Source: Tyto alba (taxonomy: Eukaryota; Chordata; Aves; Strigiformes; Tytonidae). From it: a stretch of 64,000 bases of DNA. Where the stretch lies: assembly GCF_018691265.1 (NCBI RefSeq), contig NW_024881313.1:18345518-18409517 (forward strand). Reading direction: 5' to 3'. The notes under the pieces are model-generated. The model did not search any database. It saw nothing but the letters and a program-made list of their open reading frames with translations, and was not told the DNA's origin. The translations under genes were made by a program, and so were the position numbers. Shown here piece after piece: positions 36,401 through 62,333 of this stretch; position 1 is the stretch's first letter; each line of letters begins with the position of its first letter.

Positions 36401-37229
36401 TTCAGAAAGACTGAGCTCATTTCCATACCCCTGAGGATTAGGCCGACAGCCTGAGAGCAGAGATGCAGAAAGATTTCCAAGCCATTTGTTTGAAAAAGGA
36501 ATTTCTTCAGTGATGTGAACCGCCACCAGCCCAGTTACTGCTGCTGCTCCCTCCGCCACAGCCCCTGCCTGTGCCCATGCCCAGCCCCGCCTGGGACCTC
36601 GCACCCTCCAGCTGCAACTCTGAAAAACATGCAGGTCATCCCTGGGATACCACACACAAGCAGTTCCACATACAAAATACCTTGAGAATGCTGGTTTTTT
36701 TCTTTGCTCTACTAAATAAAAGAACTAAAAAAATTAAATGAACCAACAAACTAGCCTACAACCGTAACCACTAAAGGAAAAAAAAATCTAGCCCTATTTA
36801 TTATGTCAATTCATAAATAATTTATATTCACACCTCTATACATTTATATCCATCGCTCCTTGAGCACGGTTTAATCACAATACCGTATGCTTCAGCATTT
36901 TTAAATCCATAAGCTTCCATAAACCCATGTAAAAGGAGTGTTCCCTTCACCTTAAGACCGGGTTAAATTAAGCCAGGGTTTACCAAGAAAACAAGCCGAG
37001 TGAATTTCTGTAAATAGAAGATTAAAAAATAATCTGAAAACAACTCCACCAACTCTCGCCTCCAGCATCACAAAGCAACAATGCTGTAATTTTCCCTGCA
37101 GGAACTCTGCTCTTTCCGGTAAGAGGCTGCACGCAACCACGTTGTGCGCTCAAGGTGAATGCAGAACCTGAACGTGTGTGTAAAGATTTGGTAATTGGTC
37201 ACGGCTGATTGCGGGAAACCCTGAACGGA

Positions 37230-37245
37230 CCCAGTTCTTACCTGT
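37230..37245 (-). promoter_or_regulatory. Minus-strand splice donor, possible noncoding first exon of ACBD7
   Basis: On minus, the sequence ACGACAG|GTAAGA is a near-perfect donor at about 37241. It lies just outside the RPP38 CpG island and points toward ACBD7, so it could end an alternative noncoding exon started in that island. No coding frame continues into it, because a stop precedes the donor. Confidence 0.35.
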
Positions 37246-37439
37246 CGTCCGTATTACCGCTAGTTACAGAACGCGATGTATGCACGTAATACGTCCCACA
37301 TTAAACGGCAGCGAGGGACGCCGCTGCTGCTGCTATGAAGTCCCTGTGAAGCACCTGCTGACCTGACTTGGCCATGATTTCACTAGATGACGTACGACAA
37401 CACAGATCTGCCGTCACCTACAAAGCAACTTATGGTAGC

Positions 37440-38245
37440 GCTCCGAGCGAGGAACTGCCAGCGCTCAGCCGGCGGTGGGTCCCGCCAAAGGCGGGCTTCT
37501 AGCACCGGCATCCGAACGCTGCCTTTCATCGGACGGCGACGCGCTGTTCCTCCGTGCGGCGCCGCGATCGAGCGGCCTCCCGTAGCGCCGCGCCGAGCCC
37601 GCCGCGCACCGCCCGCCCAGCCACCCCTCCCCCGGCAGCCGGCCGCTCCGCGCCGCACCCGACACCAGCGCAGCACTTCCCGCCCGGCCGAACTGACCCT
37701 CGCGCCAACCCTGCGCTGCTCCTCCCCAGCCCGCCCCGGATCACGGCCCCGGGGGCGGGGCGACCCGCCCCGCCTCACCTCACCGGACGGCAGCGGCGGC
37801 GGGGAGAGCCCGCCGTGCCGGCGCAGGGGCGGGCCGCCGGCGTAGGCCGCGGCGGAGGTAGGGCTCGGTGGCCGCCGGCGGGAGCGGGGCGGTTGCGGCC
37901 CGGGCCCTGCTGCGGCCCAGCGGTGTGGGCCCGGCCCGGCCGCCGGCTGCTCCGCGGCCCCGGCAGGCCAGGCGGTGTGGCGGCGGGGCCGAGGGCGGCG
38001 GGTGGAGCCATCTGCCTCAGGGACCGGCCGGCCCGTTTGCAGCGCGTTTTGCGGGAGCCGCGTTTTAACCCGCCTTTCCTTCGTGTTGTCAGGAGCTGGC
38101 TGAAGGCGCCCGGGGAGCGTGTGGGAGAGGAAGCGCCAGGAGAGGGGGTGCTGGCGGAGGCAAGCGTGCGCGGTGTTCCCCCGCTTCTCCCTTCCGCAGG
38201 AAGCGCGGGGGTCGTGACGCTGGTGCGAGGTGGAGGAGCTTAGTG
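37440..38245. promoter_or_regulatory. RPP38: CpG island, RPP38 promoter
   Basis: This is a dense CpG island of about 800 bp with many overlapping chance frames. RPP38, whose coding exon starts at 40299, has an acceptor at 40266-40267 and needs a 5' exon; a plus-strand donor-like site (GCGGAG|GTAGGG) is present at about 37857. The island also lies 1.3 kb upstream of the ACBD7 ATG on the opposite strand and could serve both genes. Confidence 0.75.
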
Positions 38246-38463
38246 GTTATTCTTTCCCCGTGGTCGCTTTATTTCCTGTTCCTCCATGCTTGTTTTCCTC
38301 GGTAGTGCCCATTTTGAGAAGACGTGTAATCCTTCAACTGTGAAACCTCTCACGTCTTGCACCTTTCTCATACACACGTATGTTGCTGACTTTGCTGGAT
38401 ACACCCTTGTAAAAGATCATCAGAGCATCCCTAATTGAAAGCTTTGAAAAACGATAACCCAGA

Positions 38464-38504
<41 letters not shown>

Positions 38505-40267
38505 CGGTCCCAAATGTATCATAAGCTTCCTTTTCTAACTCAGTCACATGTAAGATTTGGTCACTTCCATTCTATAGTTGTTTCCACTTTTTGGTTGGTG
38601 CCACTGTGATGGTGAGCAAAAAGGATTAGGTAACTGCAGGGACGGTAGCTCCATAGAGGACTAATAAAAAAATGAGCTTATCTTACATCCCTGATGCAAC
38701 TGTTCTGGCAGCTTGGGGGCAGAGGGGAGGGGATAACAGAAAGCAGCAGGGCCGCCCTGCCCTCCCCAAACAGCTTCTCCCATGCCCAGTGTTGCAGGCA
38801 GACAGTGGGGCTCGATGGACCATTGCCTGGGTGTCTCTGCAGGGCATTCATAATTACTGAGAGTACGGGGAGAGGGACACAGTGCTCTGTTGTATTTTGA
38901 AGTACTTCCTCAGTTTTGCTCTTCTCTGAAAACTACTGTGGTTTTGACTCTCATTGTGTATAACAGCTTCACAGTTGGCATTGCATTGATACAACTCTTC
39001 CATGCGTTTCTCCTGCTGGCTTCCAGATGGGGGTTTAGCTGAGGAAAAGTCCCCCAGATAGATGTTACTTTATGGCAGTACATACTCTCCGGGGAATTTC
39101 AGTGAAGATGGGGTCTTTTTTTTTTATATAAAGGTAGCTTACTACCCATACACAAAGAACTGATAGGACTAGCAAAATGGTATCTTGTGACTATTTAAAG
39201 GTTGCCACTCAGGAGATGAACATAAATGCTATCCATGTGCCTACTTGAGTAACTAGGAAACCTAGGAGAGAATCATGTCTGTCTTCTCCGGACTTGAAAC
39301 CTGAGCTGCTCTTACTCTTAAGCTTGGCTGTGCAACAATGAAGATACTGCTAGTTTAGCAAGGAGATGGTGAATACTAGCCCAGGCACGACTACTGGATT
39401 ACCAAGGCCTGTAATCAGGCCTGCCTTCATGTCTTTATTGTTCCTCTGCGCTAGGTCAGTCAGAGCCATAACAATTATCCATTCTCTGCTCCTGTGTCCT
39501 TTTTCTTATCCCTAAACACATAGTCTACGTGACAGAAGAGTAAGAGAACCCTTTGAGACTTTCTGGAGGCCTGTAGAAGATTGCCTTCACTGAAAGCATA
39601 AGTTAATAGAGTCTGCAGATTTCTATCATACCTTCTAAATGCAGACAAACACAAGACATAGATTAAAGAATGAAAACGGAAATTAAAGTTTTAAAAATCC
39701 TAAATAAATTCAGGAACTTGGTTTATGTTGTGGTTCTGCTTTTTTTTTTTTTTCCATGTCATAATATTGCTACAGTGCAGCTATGCAACAGTGAATATTG
39801 AGTAGTCCTTCATCTTGTGGTTCTGGGGTTTTTGGGGGGTGAATTTGGTTTTGTTTGGTTTTTTTGGTTTTTTTTTTTTTTTTTTTTGTGCTTTGGGTTT
39901 TTTTTTGTTTGTTTGGTTGTTTTTTTATTATTATTTTTTTAATCAGTAATACCTCCAGTTGCTTTTGTTCAGCTTTGAAACAGACTCTTGTCACTGGTGT
40001 TGCCTTGCTGTCTGATCTGCTGGGTTTATTATTTAAAAAAAAAAACAACAAAAAAAAAACCAAACAGCAGCACAGCATGTGCCTTGTGGAAATTTGTTAA
40101 GGATTAGTATTGAGCTAATATCTAATGTGAGGAGGGTGATAGTTGCCAGTATTACTTTGAGATGTGATGTTTGTCTTCTGCATTGCCAAAAGAAGCTTCT
40201 GGTAATGATGTCCACAGCAAACAGTACAGTATTTGAACTAATGTTTACCACTTTCTTCTGTTCACAG
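38246..40267 (+). other. RPP38: RPP38 5' intron
   Basis: This is the likely intron between the CpG-island exon and the coding exon. It holds a run of 37 T residues at 38468-38504 and a T/G-rich tract at about 39850-39945, followed by an A-rich tract near 40034-40060. No gene is visible. Confidence 0.55.
38468..38504. repeat. Poly-T run of 37
   Basis: A pure T tract in the RPP38 5' intron, bounded by AGAGCTC and CGGTCCC. It might be the inverted poly-A tail of a retroposed sequence, but no body or target duplication could be recognised. Confidence 0.8.
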
Positions 40268-40298
40268 GTAGGGTGGCAAAACACAAAAGAACCTCAGG

Positions 40299-41150
40299 AT
40301 GTCTGTAATTCCACAAGGGACAGCAACGCTTCGTAAAGCAAAGAAAATCACTGTAAAAACGTGTCTAGATAACCCCTTTGTTTTTCAGTGGAAAACCATA
40401 GATGGAGAAGATATGCATTTTATACTACAGACCTTAGAAGAAAAGATTAAACGTATTGGACTTAAAAAGATTGAGACTCCGAGAAAGAAAAAACGTTCCC
40501 TTACAAAAAAACAAATGAAAATAAAGGGTGATGCTAGCACCAATGAACTCCCTAAAGAAGAGGAAACAGAACGCCATCAACAAAAACCAGGATGGACTGA
40601 CATAAGTATCAGAAGACAGCTTGCTATAGGAGTTAATGAAGTTACAAAAGCATTGGAAAAAAATGAACTACTTCTCTTGCTGGTGTGCAAGTCTGCAAAA
40701 CCTGCCATGATCACATCGCATCTTATTCAGCTGAGTGCAAGTCGAGCCACACCAGCAGGCCAGGTTCCCCGTCTCAGTGAAACAGTTGCACCACTTCTTG
40801 GCTTAACATCCATTTTAGCACTAGGCTTTAAAAAGCAATCTGATAAATTTACCGAAGCAATAGAGGCAATAATTCCAAAGATACCAGCTTTGGAAGTGCC
40901 ATGGTTTCAGTACAGAACTGAAGAATCCGTGGCTTATGCACATACAGATTCTTCAGACAATCGGGAAGCCGAGCAGCTTGCAGAGGCGCAGGGGGATGAG
41001 CTCACAAGCCAGAAGCGGAAGCGTATGGAAGGCAATCAGCTTGATCTTTCAAATGTAATTTTGCAGCCTTTGAAAATCAAGAAACTTGTTCCAAATCCAG
41101 ATAAGATAAAGAAGCCACCTCGCAAAAAGAAAAAAGCTTTTTCAGCATAA
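40299..41150 (+). CDS. RPP38: RPP38, ribonuclease P/MRP protein subunit p38, 283 aa
   Basis: A single uninterrupted coding exon of 852 bases gives 283 aa, the same length as human RPP38, which also has its coding sequence in one exon. The protein belongs to the L7Ae/L30e family and binds a kink-turn-like element of RNase P RNA and MRP RNA in the nucleolus, in tRNA 5' processing and rRNA maturation. The L7Ae-like core runs at about residues 105-210 and includes QLAIGVNEVTKALEKNEL and LLLVCKSAKPAMITSHLIQL. Basic stretches near residue 60 (TPRKKKRSLTKKQ) and at the C-terminus (KKPPRKKKKAFSA) look like nuclear/nucleolar signals. An acceptor (TTCACAG) lies 32 bases before the ATG, which implies a 5' noncoding exon, probably in the CpG island. 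The gene is convergent with NMT2. Confidence 0.94.
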   Translation: MSVIPQGTATLRKAKKITVKTCLDNPFVFQWKTIDGEDMHFILQTLEEKIKRIGLKKIETPRKKKRSLTKKQMKIKGDASTNELPKEEETERHQQKPGWTDISIRRQLAIGVNEVTKALEKNELLLLLVCKSAKPAMITSHLIQLSASRATPAGQVPRLSETVAPLLGLTSILALGFKKQSDKFTEAIEAIIPKIPALEVPWFQYRTEESVAYAHTDSSDNREAEQLAEAQGDELTSQKRKRMEGNQLDLSNVILQPLKIKKLVPNPDKIKKPPRKKKKAFSA

Positions 41151-41326
41151 CTGATTTTAGCTTGGTTCTTCGTGTTAAACTGTTTTTTTTTTGTTTTTTT
41201 TTTTTTTTTTTTAATGCAGCATGGAGTACAGCTCTAACTGAATTATTTTGTTAGGCTTTACAGAGTAAAGTGCTTGAATACAAGGTGAACTTCATGTTGT
41301 ATTCAGTTGAGGTACTTTTCTGCTTT

Positions 41327-41332
41327 AATAAA
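41327..41332 (+). terminator. RPP38: RPP38 polyadenylation signal
   Basis: AATAAA lies 177 bases after the RPP38 stop codon, after a T-rich tract at about 41180-41215 in the 3' UTR. Confidence 0.65.
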
Positions 41333-41339
41333 GAATATT

Positions 41340-44300
41340 GCTCAAATTTGGATGTGAGTCTTTACCTGGGGGTAAATATTTCATTTGCAGTTGGAGATCA
41401 CAGAGTTAAAATCCGTAATGAATATGGTGAGGTAATTTGAGACATAATAAGTACATCTTTGGAATTAGTGAAAAGCATTAAACAAACTTTATATTTTTTA
41501 TACAGAGGAACATGCTTCAAGCAAAACGGATTTAAATATAATTATTCAAACAAATCAATACCAAAAGTGAAAGTTTATTTAAACACAGGTCCATGCCAGT
41601 ATAACCCTTTTAAAGCTGGTTCGATGCTTGTTTCAAGTAAACAGCTCTAATGGCACAGGCAGACTTCCCTTTTGAACTTTCATAGTTTGCTCTGCAGAAC
41701 AATAAACTTGTTTTGGTCAAGAACGTAGGCAGACTTGGGTTCCATCTAATACTTCGTGTCTGATCTGCTGAAGGAAAAACTTTATTTTGAAATACAGAAC
41801 AAAACCAAAGTACTACTGCTGCATCTTGAAAAAAAGACAGACTTCTGTATTGACACACATCCTGAGAGAAAATGTAAACTAACCTAAACTCAATTTGATT
41901 TTTAAATGGAGTCTAAAATTGTTTCCCAGGAAACTGAGATAAGCCATATACTGTTGTATATAAAGTAGATGACAGCTGTAACTGCTCCAAGACTGAAAAC
42001 ACCATGTAATTTTTGAGTTTCCTTCAGTTTCACTGAAGGCTATGAAAAGTTTTCTATTGAGAGAGTTGTGTTCTAGGAAGGAAAGGGAATAGTGCTGCAA
42101 TTCAGACAATCAAAATCAACAGCCTAGGAATTTACTTGGCACTCCATATTTTAAGCAAAAGTCAATACAGTAGTGCTGAAGAAAGCATAAAATACCTTAA
42201 CTGAGTTATTTTGTTGTTCCTTAAAGATAGAAGTTACATGTTTTCACAGATTTGCTAATCCAGACTTCAGTGCCATCAGGTAGCTAATCTGTATTTTGAA
42301 TTTATTTAGAAGTGACTTTAGTTCATGATACCAACTATGAAGGGAGACAGTAGCAACGATTCTGTAGTCATGATGCTCCCTGAAGGTTAAACAAAACTAA
42401 GCCATTTAATGCCAAAATTTTTTACCCTCCCTGGCTGAGGGTAGCAAGAGGCGGCGAGGTTTTTTTGCCTTGCTTTGTAGTCCTTCATACATGTCCTTTG
42501 TTTTGGCTTTTTGGATGCATAAAACTTTGAAGGCATGCTAGCACTAGTGTATTTAATTCCCATGTTGGCTAACTGTTACATTTAAATCTTAGCCTTTCAA
42601 CAGAGCATGAGGATTAGCTTTGGTAAAGAACGTAGGCGCAGCAATCATCTTTCAAGCACTTTGCTCTCTTCAGGGATTTGTGTTCTCTCTGCAGACAGGA
42701 AGTTACTTTGGGAAAGAATTTATAGATGTTTCAAAAGACTGGTGGGAAGGGTGGTGGAGCAAGCGTTAAGTTTGCCAATCTTTGTGAAACCATCTATTAG
42801 GTTTCGAGGAGTCTTACCTGGTAGCTGTTCATAGCAAGCCTAATGCACAGACAGGTTCAACTTTGGAAACAGGAGAGACTCTCCCATTGAGCTGCTGGCA
42901 GTGGCATGCACACAGATAATAACCTTTCGTTAAGTACCTGCTTAGGAAATGCGAGTGAGTTGCCACAATTTCTACCTCCTGAGTAACTGTCCTATCGTGT
43001 GGGTGCAGGCTGGGACACCTTCAAGATTCACATCCTCCTGATGCTGTGATACTTCAGCGAAGCACTTGAGGTGAAGAGCAGGGCTAGGGAAAAGGTCTGA
43101 GCACTCAACAGGGACAGAAGAGACCATGTTGGATTACACAGCTGGTAGGTAACACACAGTTTCATGAACAGAACCCTCCAGGAACTGCCTCAACACTCAG
43201 GCTCAGATGTCCGCTTCCCTCCTGCTCTCAGGCCTGCTAAGCCTTCCCTCTCAGCTACAGTGCTGCACAGCTTCTACAGGAGGCACAACTCTGTCCTCCT
43301 TCCTCTCAGTGAACATGCAGCATGAGCCAGAAAAGGAGACAGAAGCTCACCCCTCTGATTCAGAAGCAAACGGCACCATTTTCGCACAAGATGGTACAAG
43401 AGTGGCCACACTCCTTCCTTCATGTGCAATTACCCCAAGATTTGGGCAGAAAGCTAGGCTGCAGGAAACCCAGGCTCAAGTCTGTCTTCCACCTGGACAT
43501 ACTCGGTCCCACTGTGGCCTCAATGCTTTTCCACCAAATAGTACTGGGAAGGATTTGCCTTCTGATTTCAGAGAAGGGAGGGTAAAAGAAAATTTCCGCC
43601 TACCCTTTCTTCTTTTTGAAGGGAGGGAAGGCAGAGAACATGAACATATCCTTCATCTGGTGTTCAAGACTACCCATCCAGATTAGGGAGAGCTGGGCTG
43701 TGATCATTTCTTAGCAAGGAAGTACCTTAGCCACGAGCACAGAGCTATGCCCTGCTGCCCCCCTGCCTGTTAGGCAGCAGCTGAGCGAGGATTGGCGAGG
43801 CTCTGCCTTTAGTGCTGAAGCAGAACGCACCGAGCCCCTTGGTGAACCTCCTCCTCTTCCCAGCAGGCTCCAATAGCAATGCCCAGCCAGGAAGGCACCT
43901 TCCTGCCTTTTGGGAATTAAGAACTTCAGTCTTTGATGGAGTTGAGATTAAATCTTTCTTGTTACCTCAGATATCACTATCATCAATTACGTTTTCAGGC
44001 ACTTAATTCTGCTCAGGCCTCACACAGGGAGTCCAAGCACCCTCTGCACCATCTGTTATGCCTCTGCTACTAGCAGACAGGTCTCAGAGTGGCTGAAGTG
44101 GTAAAGCCCAACTGCACCATTAGACATCTGAAAGATGTCCTCTGAAGCCCTTTTAAATTCATAAGGTCCCGAGCTGGTGCACACCCAGGGGTCAGACAAA
44201 CCACATTCAATCCCTTCCTTTGTTTGAAGGAGGTCGAATGCTTTAATCACAGAGCTGTAACAAAATAAGGGAAAGTATTTATCACTGTCTCTAGGGCAGA

Positions 44301-45884
44301 ATCCTCTCAATCACAATTCAACAAGAAAATGAAACCAAACCACAAACCATTCACACATTGGAAAAGGAGCAGGAAGAAAGAAAAACCCCACTGCTATAAG
44401 GAGGTGGGTAGGGCTAGCAGTTACGAAGAACAGACAAATTTATCTTCATCTAAATTGATGTTTTCAGGTACAGAATTCAACTTCCAGCAAAATCTGCTGT
44501 CAGAATTACAGGCATGTTTAAAGGAAAGTTCAGACATTTGCATTTCATGAGATATTCAAGTCACATTCATAAGATGCTCACAGCACAGAGGCTTCACTAC
44601 CACAATTTGGCACTTTCAGCTAGAACAGTTTCTTACTGCAGATTTTCTCAGCGCTCACGTTACTGCAGCATCAGTGAGCTGAAAGAACTGCAATCATATC
44701 TAGCTATGACACTATGCTGGAATGCATATAAAGTGCTTCAGAAGCCGCTCTGGTTGCTGAGCATTCACGAGGGAATTAAAACAGCTCCCCCCAACAAGAT
44801 CAGCCTCCTACATTTCAGGAAGCGCAGTACAGAGACTTCCAAGGACTGAGGGTAGAGCATTTTTCCTCTGCTTACCAGCCACATATATAGCAAAACTTCT
44901 TGTTCCAAAGTCAGGATAAAAACACTACCAGGAACAATTTATGAATACATATTTACACAAGATACTTTTCATTAGAATTACAGACTTCATAGGAAATCAA
45001 AGTAGACAAAGGAATATGTGCAATTTTGCAGAAGCATTGAAAACATTCAAACTATAAATATCCTGATAGCACTACTAAAATTCTTAGTTTTACACACAGG
45101 CTGATGTTATTCTACTGAGGAAAAACTAAGGTTTTGTGCCACAACTGTAAATTAAGTACAGTAACGTATTATCATTCCGGCAACATAGGTAACACCTGCA
45201 CTGAACAGTGCGATACTGTTAAATCAATCCACTGATCTATTGAAGATCAAAGTACAAATCTGTATGTTTATTGATTTGGCAGCGTTGCTTATGGAGAAAC
45301 AAATGCACTAGTTAAACCAGTACATTGTCATACTGCTCCAGTTACAAAAACATCCAGGACTTTCATAGAGCTACAAACGTATCGTACTTCATGATTTTCC
45401 CCCAAATGATGATATCCACGTGAAGTAAATAAGCAAAGATACTCAAGTTTGTATCCTTCATTCTGTTACACTGACAAACATACACCACCACTTAATAAAT
45501 AGAAATGCAGCAGTTCATCCACATAATAGCAAATATTTTTGTACCCTAATCCAACACTGAAGTTCAGTTTGTACAAAACAGTCTTTTCTACAGAGTGGAA
45601 AAAAAATACCTTCTTCTCATCAAGGTGCAAGCTAAGCTTTGAAACTTAAATGAATGTGCTTTTATTCTTTTCATGGACAATAAAAGAGTTTCATGGACCT
45701 TCTGATCTATCTGAAAATGCATAAATTTGGTCACATACGGATGTCTTCATTGTTCAGGTTTAATGGATTATTTCAGTATCACTGACGTTGTGCTTTTACT
45801 CCTCTTGAACAATACCGTTCCAAGAGTTATGGAGATCAAATTAACTCAAATGATGACCTCAGAGTTCTAGAAACTTAAGTATCC
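41340..45884 (-). other. Between RPP38 and NMT2; probably includes the NMT2 3' UTR
   Basis: On the NMT2 strand an AATAAA lies at 45666-45661, about 220 bases after the NMT2 stop, and another at 41581-41576. The distal one would give a 3' UTR of 4.3 kb. Human NMT2 has a long 3' UTR, so the distal site is possible. A plus-strand open frame of 159 codons (43207-43686) has no recognised domain. Confidence 0.45.
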
Positions 45885-59550
<13,666 letters not shown>

Positions 59551-60139
59551 CTTTTGAGGGAGGAGGAGGTAAAAAAATAAGAACAATTACATTGCTATCT
59601 TTCCTGACAGTTCTCAAAAGTGCATTTAACTCACATCATGTATTTCCTCATAATTATGTGATAGGAACATGAAGCTTTTAACAAATGCTGAAAAATAATA
59701 GTATTATTAGCTTATACTACTTCCCATTCTCACCGATCGCATTCAGACTAATGATGATCTCATCAGAATATCTGTAGCTATGCACAGAACTACTTTACCT
59801 CAACTAATAGCTGGTATTTCGTAACACAGGACAGCAATTTATCTCTACACACACAGCATTTAGCCAGCCACAAGTTCCACACTCTCATCATGAGAAACAC
59901 ATTGTACTCACAGCTAACAAGCTGTGGCTCGGATCCTGTTTGCCACTGACTTGAACAGACGTGAACTCAACAGGATTACCTAGGACCAGTGGCTTGGCAG
60001 ATCCAGGGCATTTAAGGAATGCTGGTGAAATATGAAACTCATTCCTACATGAAAGCATGCTTTCTTCTCCCCCCTTTGTTTACAACTCCAGTCCCTCAGT
60101 ATATAGCTGTTGCTCTTCTATGGAGCAGCACCTGCCAAA
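59551..60139 (-). other. NMT2: NMT2 intron next to the repeat cluster
   Basis: This sequence lies just upstream (minus) of the NMT2 exon at 59550. It holds a pyrimidine-rich acceptor tract on minus (CCTCCTCCTCCCTCAAAAG) and no further exon. Confidence 0.6.
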
Positions 60140-62206
60140 TCAAAGAATCACAGAATCATTTGGGTTGGAAAAGACCTTTAAGACCCTCAAGTCCAACTGT
60201 TAACCTAGCACTGACAAGTCCATGACTAAAACATGTCCCTAAGTGTAACATCTACACATCTTTTAAATACCCCCAGGGATGGTGACTCAATCACTTCCCT
60301 GGGTAGCTTGTTCCAATATTTGACAATCCTTTTAGTGAAGAAGTTTTTCCTAATGTCCAATCTAAAACTCCGTTGATACAACTTGAAATCATTCCCTCCT
60401 GTCCTATCACTTGTTACTTGGGGGAAGAGACCAACACCCACCTCACTACAGCTTCCTCTTAGGTAGCTGTAGAGAGTGATAAGGTCTCCCCTCAGCCTCC
60501 TTTTCTCCAGGCTAAACAACCCCAGTCCCCTCAGCTGCTCCTCACAGGACTTGTTCTCTAAACCCTTCACCAGCTTCGTTGCCCTTCTCTGGACACGCTC
60601 CAGCACCTCAATGTCTTTCTTGTAGTGCAGGGCCCAAATCTGAACACAGTATTTGAGGTGCAGCCTCACCAGTGACAGTTTTTTACCCAGTGACGAGTAC
60701 ATCCATCCAAGCCATAAGCAGCCAGTTTCTCCAGGAGAATGCTGTGGAAAACAGTGGCTCTACTAAAGTCTAGGTAGACAACATCCACAGCCTTTCCCTT
60801 ATCCACTAAGTGGGTGACCTTGTCATAGAAGGAGATCAGGTTAGTCAAGCAGGACCTGCCTTCCATAAACCCAGGCTGACTGGGCCTGATCACCTGGTTG
60901 TCCTGTAAGTGCTGTGTGATGGCACTCAGGATGGTCTGCTCCATAACCTTCCCTGGCACTGAGGCCAGACTGGCAGGCCTGCAGTCCCCCAGATCCTCCT
61001 TCCAGCCCTTCTTGTAGATGAGCATCACATTTGCTAACCTTCAGTCAACAGGGACCTCCCTGGTTAGCCAGGACCGATGATAAATGGCTGAAAGTGGCTT
61101 GGTGAGCACTTCTGACAGCTCTCTCACTACCTTTGTGTGGATCCCATACAGTTTCACAGACTTGTGTGTGTCTAAGTGGTGTAGCAGGTTGCTAACCATT
61201 TTCCCATGGATTATGGGGGCTTCATTCTGCTCCCCATCCCTGTCTTCCTGCTCAGTCGGTGGGTACCCCGAGAACAACTGGTCTTACTATTAAAGACTGA
61301 GGCAAAGAAGGTATTAAGCACTTCAGCCTTTCCCTCGGCCTCTGTCACTATGTTTCCCCCCACATCCAATAAAGGGTGGAGATTCTCCTTAACCATCCTT
61401 TTGTTGCTAATATATTTATAGGAACATTTTTAATTGTCTTTTAAGGCAGTAGCCAGATTAATTTCTAGATTGGGCTTTGACCCTTCTAATTTTCTCCCAG
61501 CATAACCTCACAACATTCTCGTAGTCCTCCTGAGTTGCCTGCCCCTTCTTCCAAAGGCCATAAACTCTCCTTTTTTAACTGACTTCCAGCCAAAGCTCTG
61601 TGTTCAGCCAGGCCAGTCTTCTTCCCCACCAGCTTGTCTTTCAGCACATGCGGATGGCCTGCTCCTGCACCTTTAAGATTTCCTTCTTGAAGAGTGTCCA
61701 GCCTTCCTGGACTCCTTTGTCCTTCAGGAGAGCCTTCCAAGGGACCCTGTCAACCAGGCCCCTAAACAAGCCAAAGTCTACCCTTTGGAAGTCCAAGGTG
61801 GCAGTTCTGCTAGCCTCTCCTTCTTACTTCTCCAAGAATTGAAAACCCTATCATTTCATCTTCGCTGTGTCCAAGACAGCCTCCAACCACCATATCACCC
61901 ACAAGTCTTTCTCTGTTCACAAGCAACAGGTCCAGCAGGGTACCTTCCCAAGTTGGCTCACTCTGCTGCTGCATCAGGAAGTTATCTTCCACACACCCCA
62001 GGAACCTCTTAGACTGTTTACTCTGCTGTATTATTCCAGCAGACATCTGGTAAGTTGAAGTCCCCCATGAGAACAAGGGCTAGTGATTATGAGACTTCTC
62101 CCAGCTGCTTACAGAATATTTCATCTGCCTCTTCATCCTGGTTGGGAGATCTATAACAGACTCCTACCATGATATCTGCCTTGTTGGCCTTCCCACTGAT
62201 ACATAT
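60140..62206 (-). mobile_element. CR1 LINE, 2.1 kb, 5'-truncated, in an NMT2 intron
   Basis: The left end (ACAGAATCATTTGGGTTGG) is the inverted CR1 3' terminus, so the element is sense with NMT2. Minus frames carry the C-terminal tail ([16 protein letters not shown]), reverse transcriptase pieces (GFMEGRSCLTNLISFYDKVT and KAVDVVYLDFS), and, near 61820-62200, part of the endonuclease (LLLVNRERLVGDMVVGGCLG). The FADD-containing stretch is deleted between about 60666 and 60720. It abuts the LTR fragment at 62207. Confidence 0.85.
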
Positions 62207-62333
62207 TGTCCTGGCTTTGGCTGGGATAGAGCTAATTTTTAATTCTTAGTAGCTAGAATTATGCTGTGTTTTGGATTCAATATGGGATTTGGTATGAGAA
62301 TATACTGATGTTAACATACCGTAAACCACGACA
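62207..62333. mobile_element. Short internally deleted ERV LTR fragment
   Basis: It starts TGTCCTGGCTTTGGCTGGGA with the typical GCTGTGTTTTGGATT block of an abundant avian LTR, and may end in AACCACGACA. Only about 127 bp are left, so most of the LTR is deleted. The flanks (CATAT and CTTAC) do not form a target duplication. Confidence 0.6.

Noticed and set aside
37383..38243. Frames of up to 229 codons in the second CpG island
   Set aside because: Same reason: composition-driven, no domain, and frames overlap on both strands.
39770..40284. Lys/Phe-rich frames near 40 kb
   Set aside because: They are translations of poly-T and poly-A tracts in the RPP38 intron.
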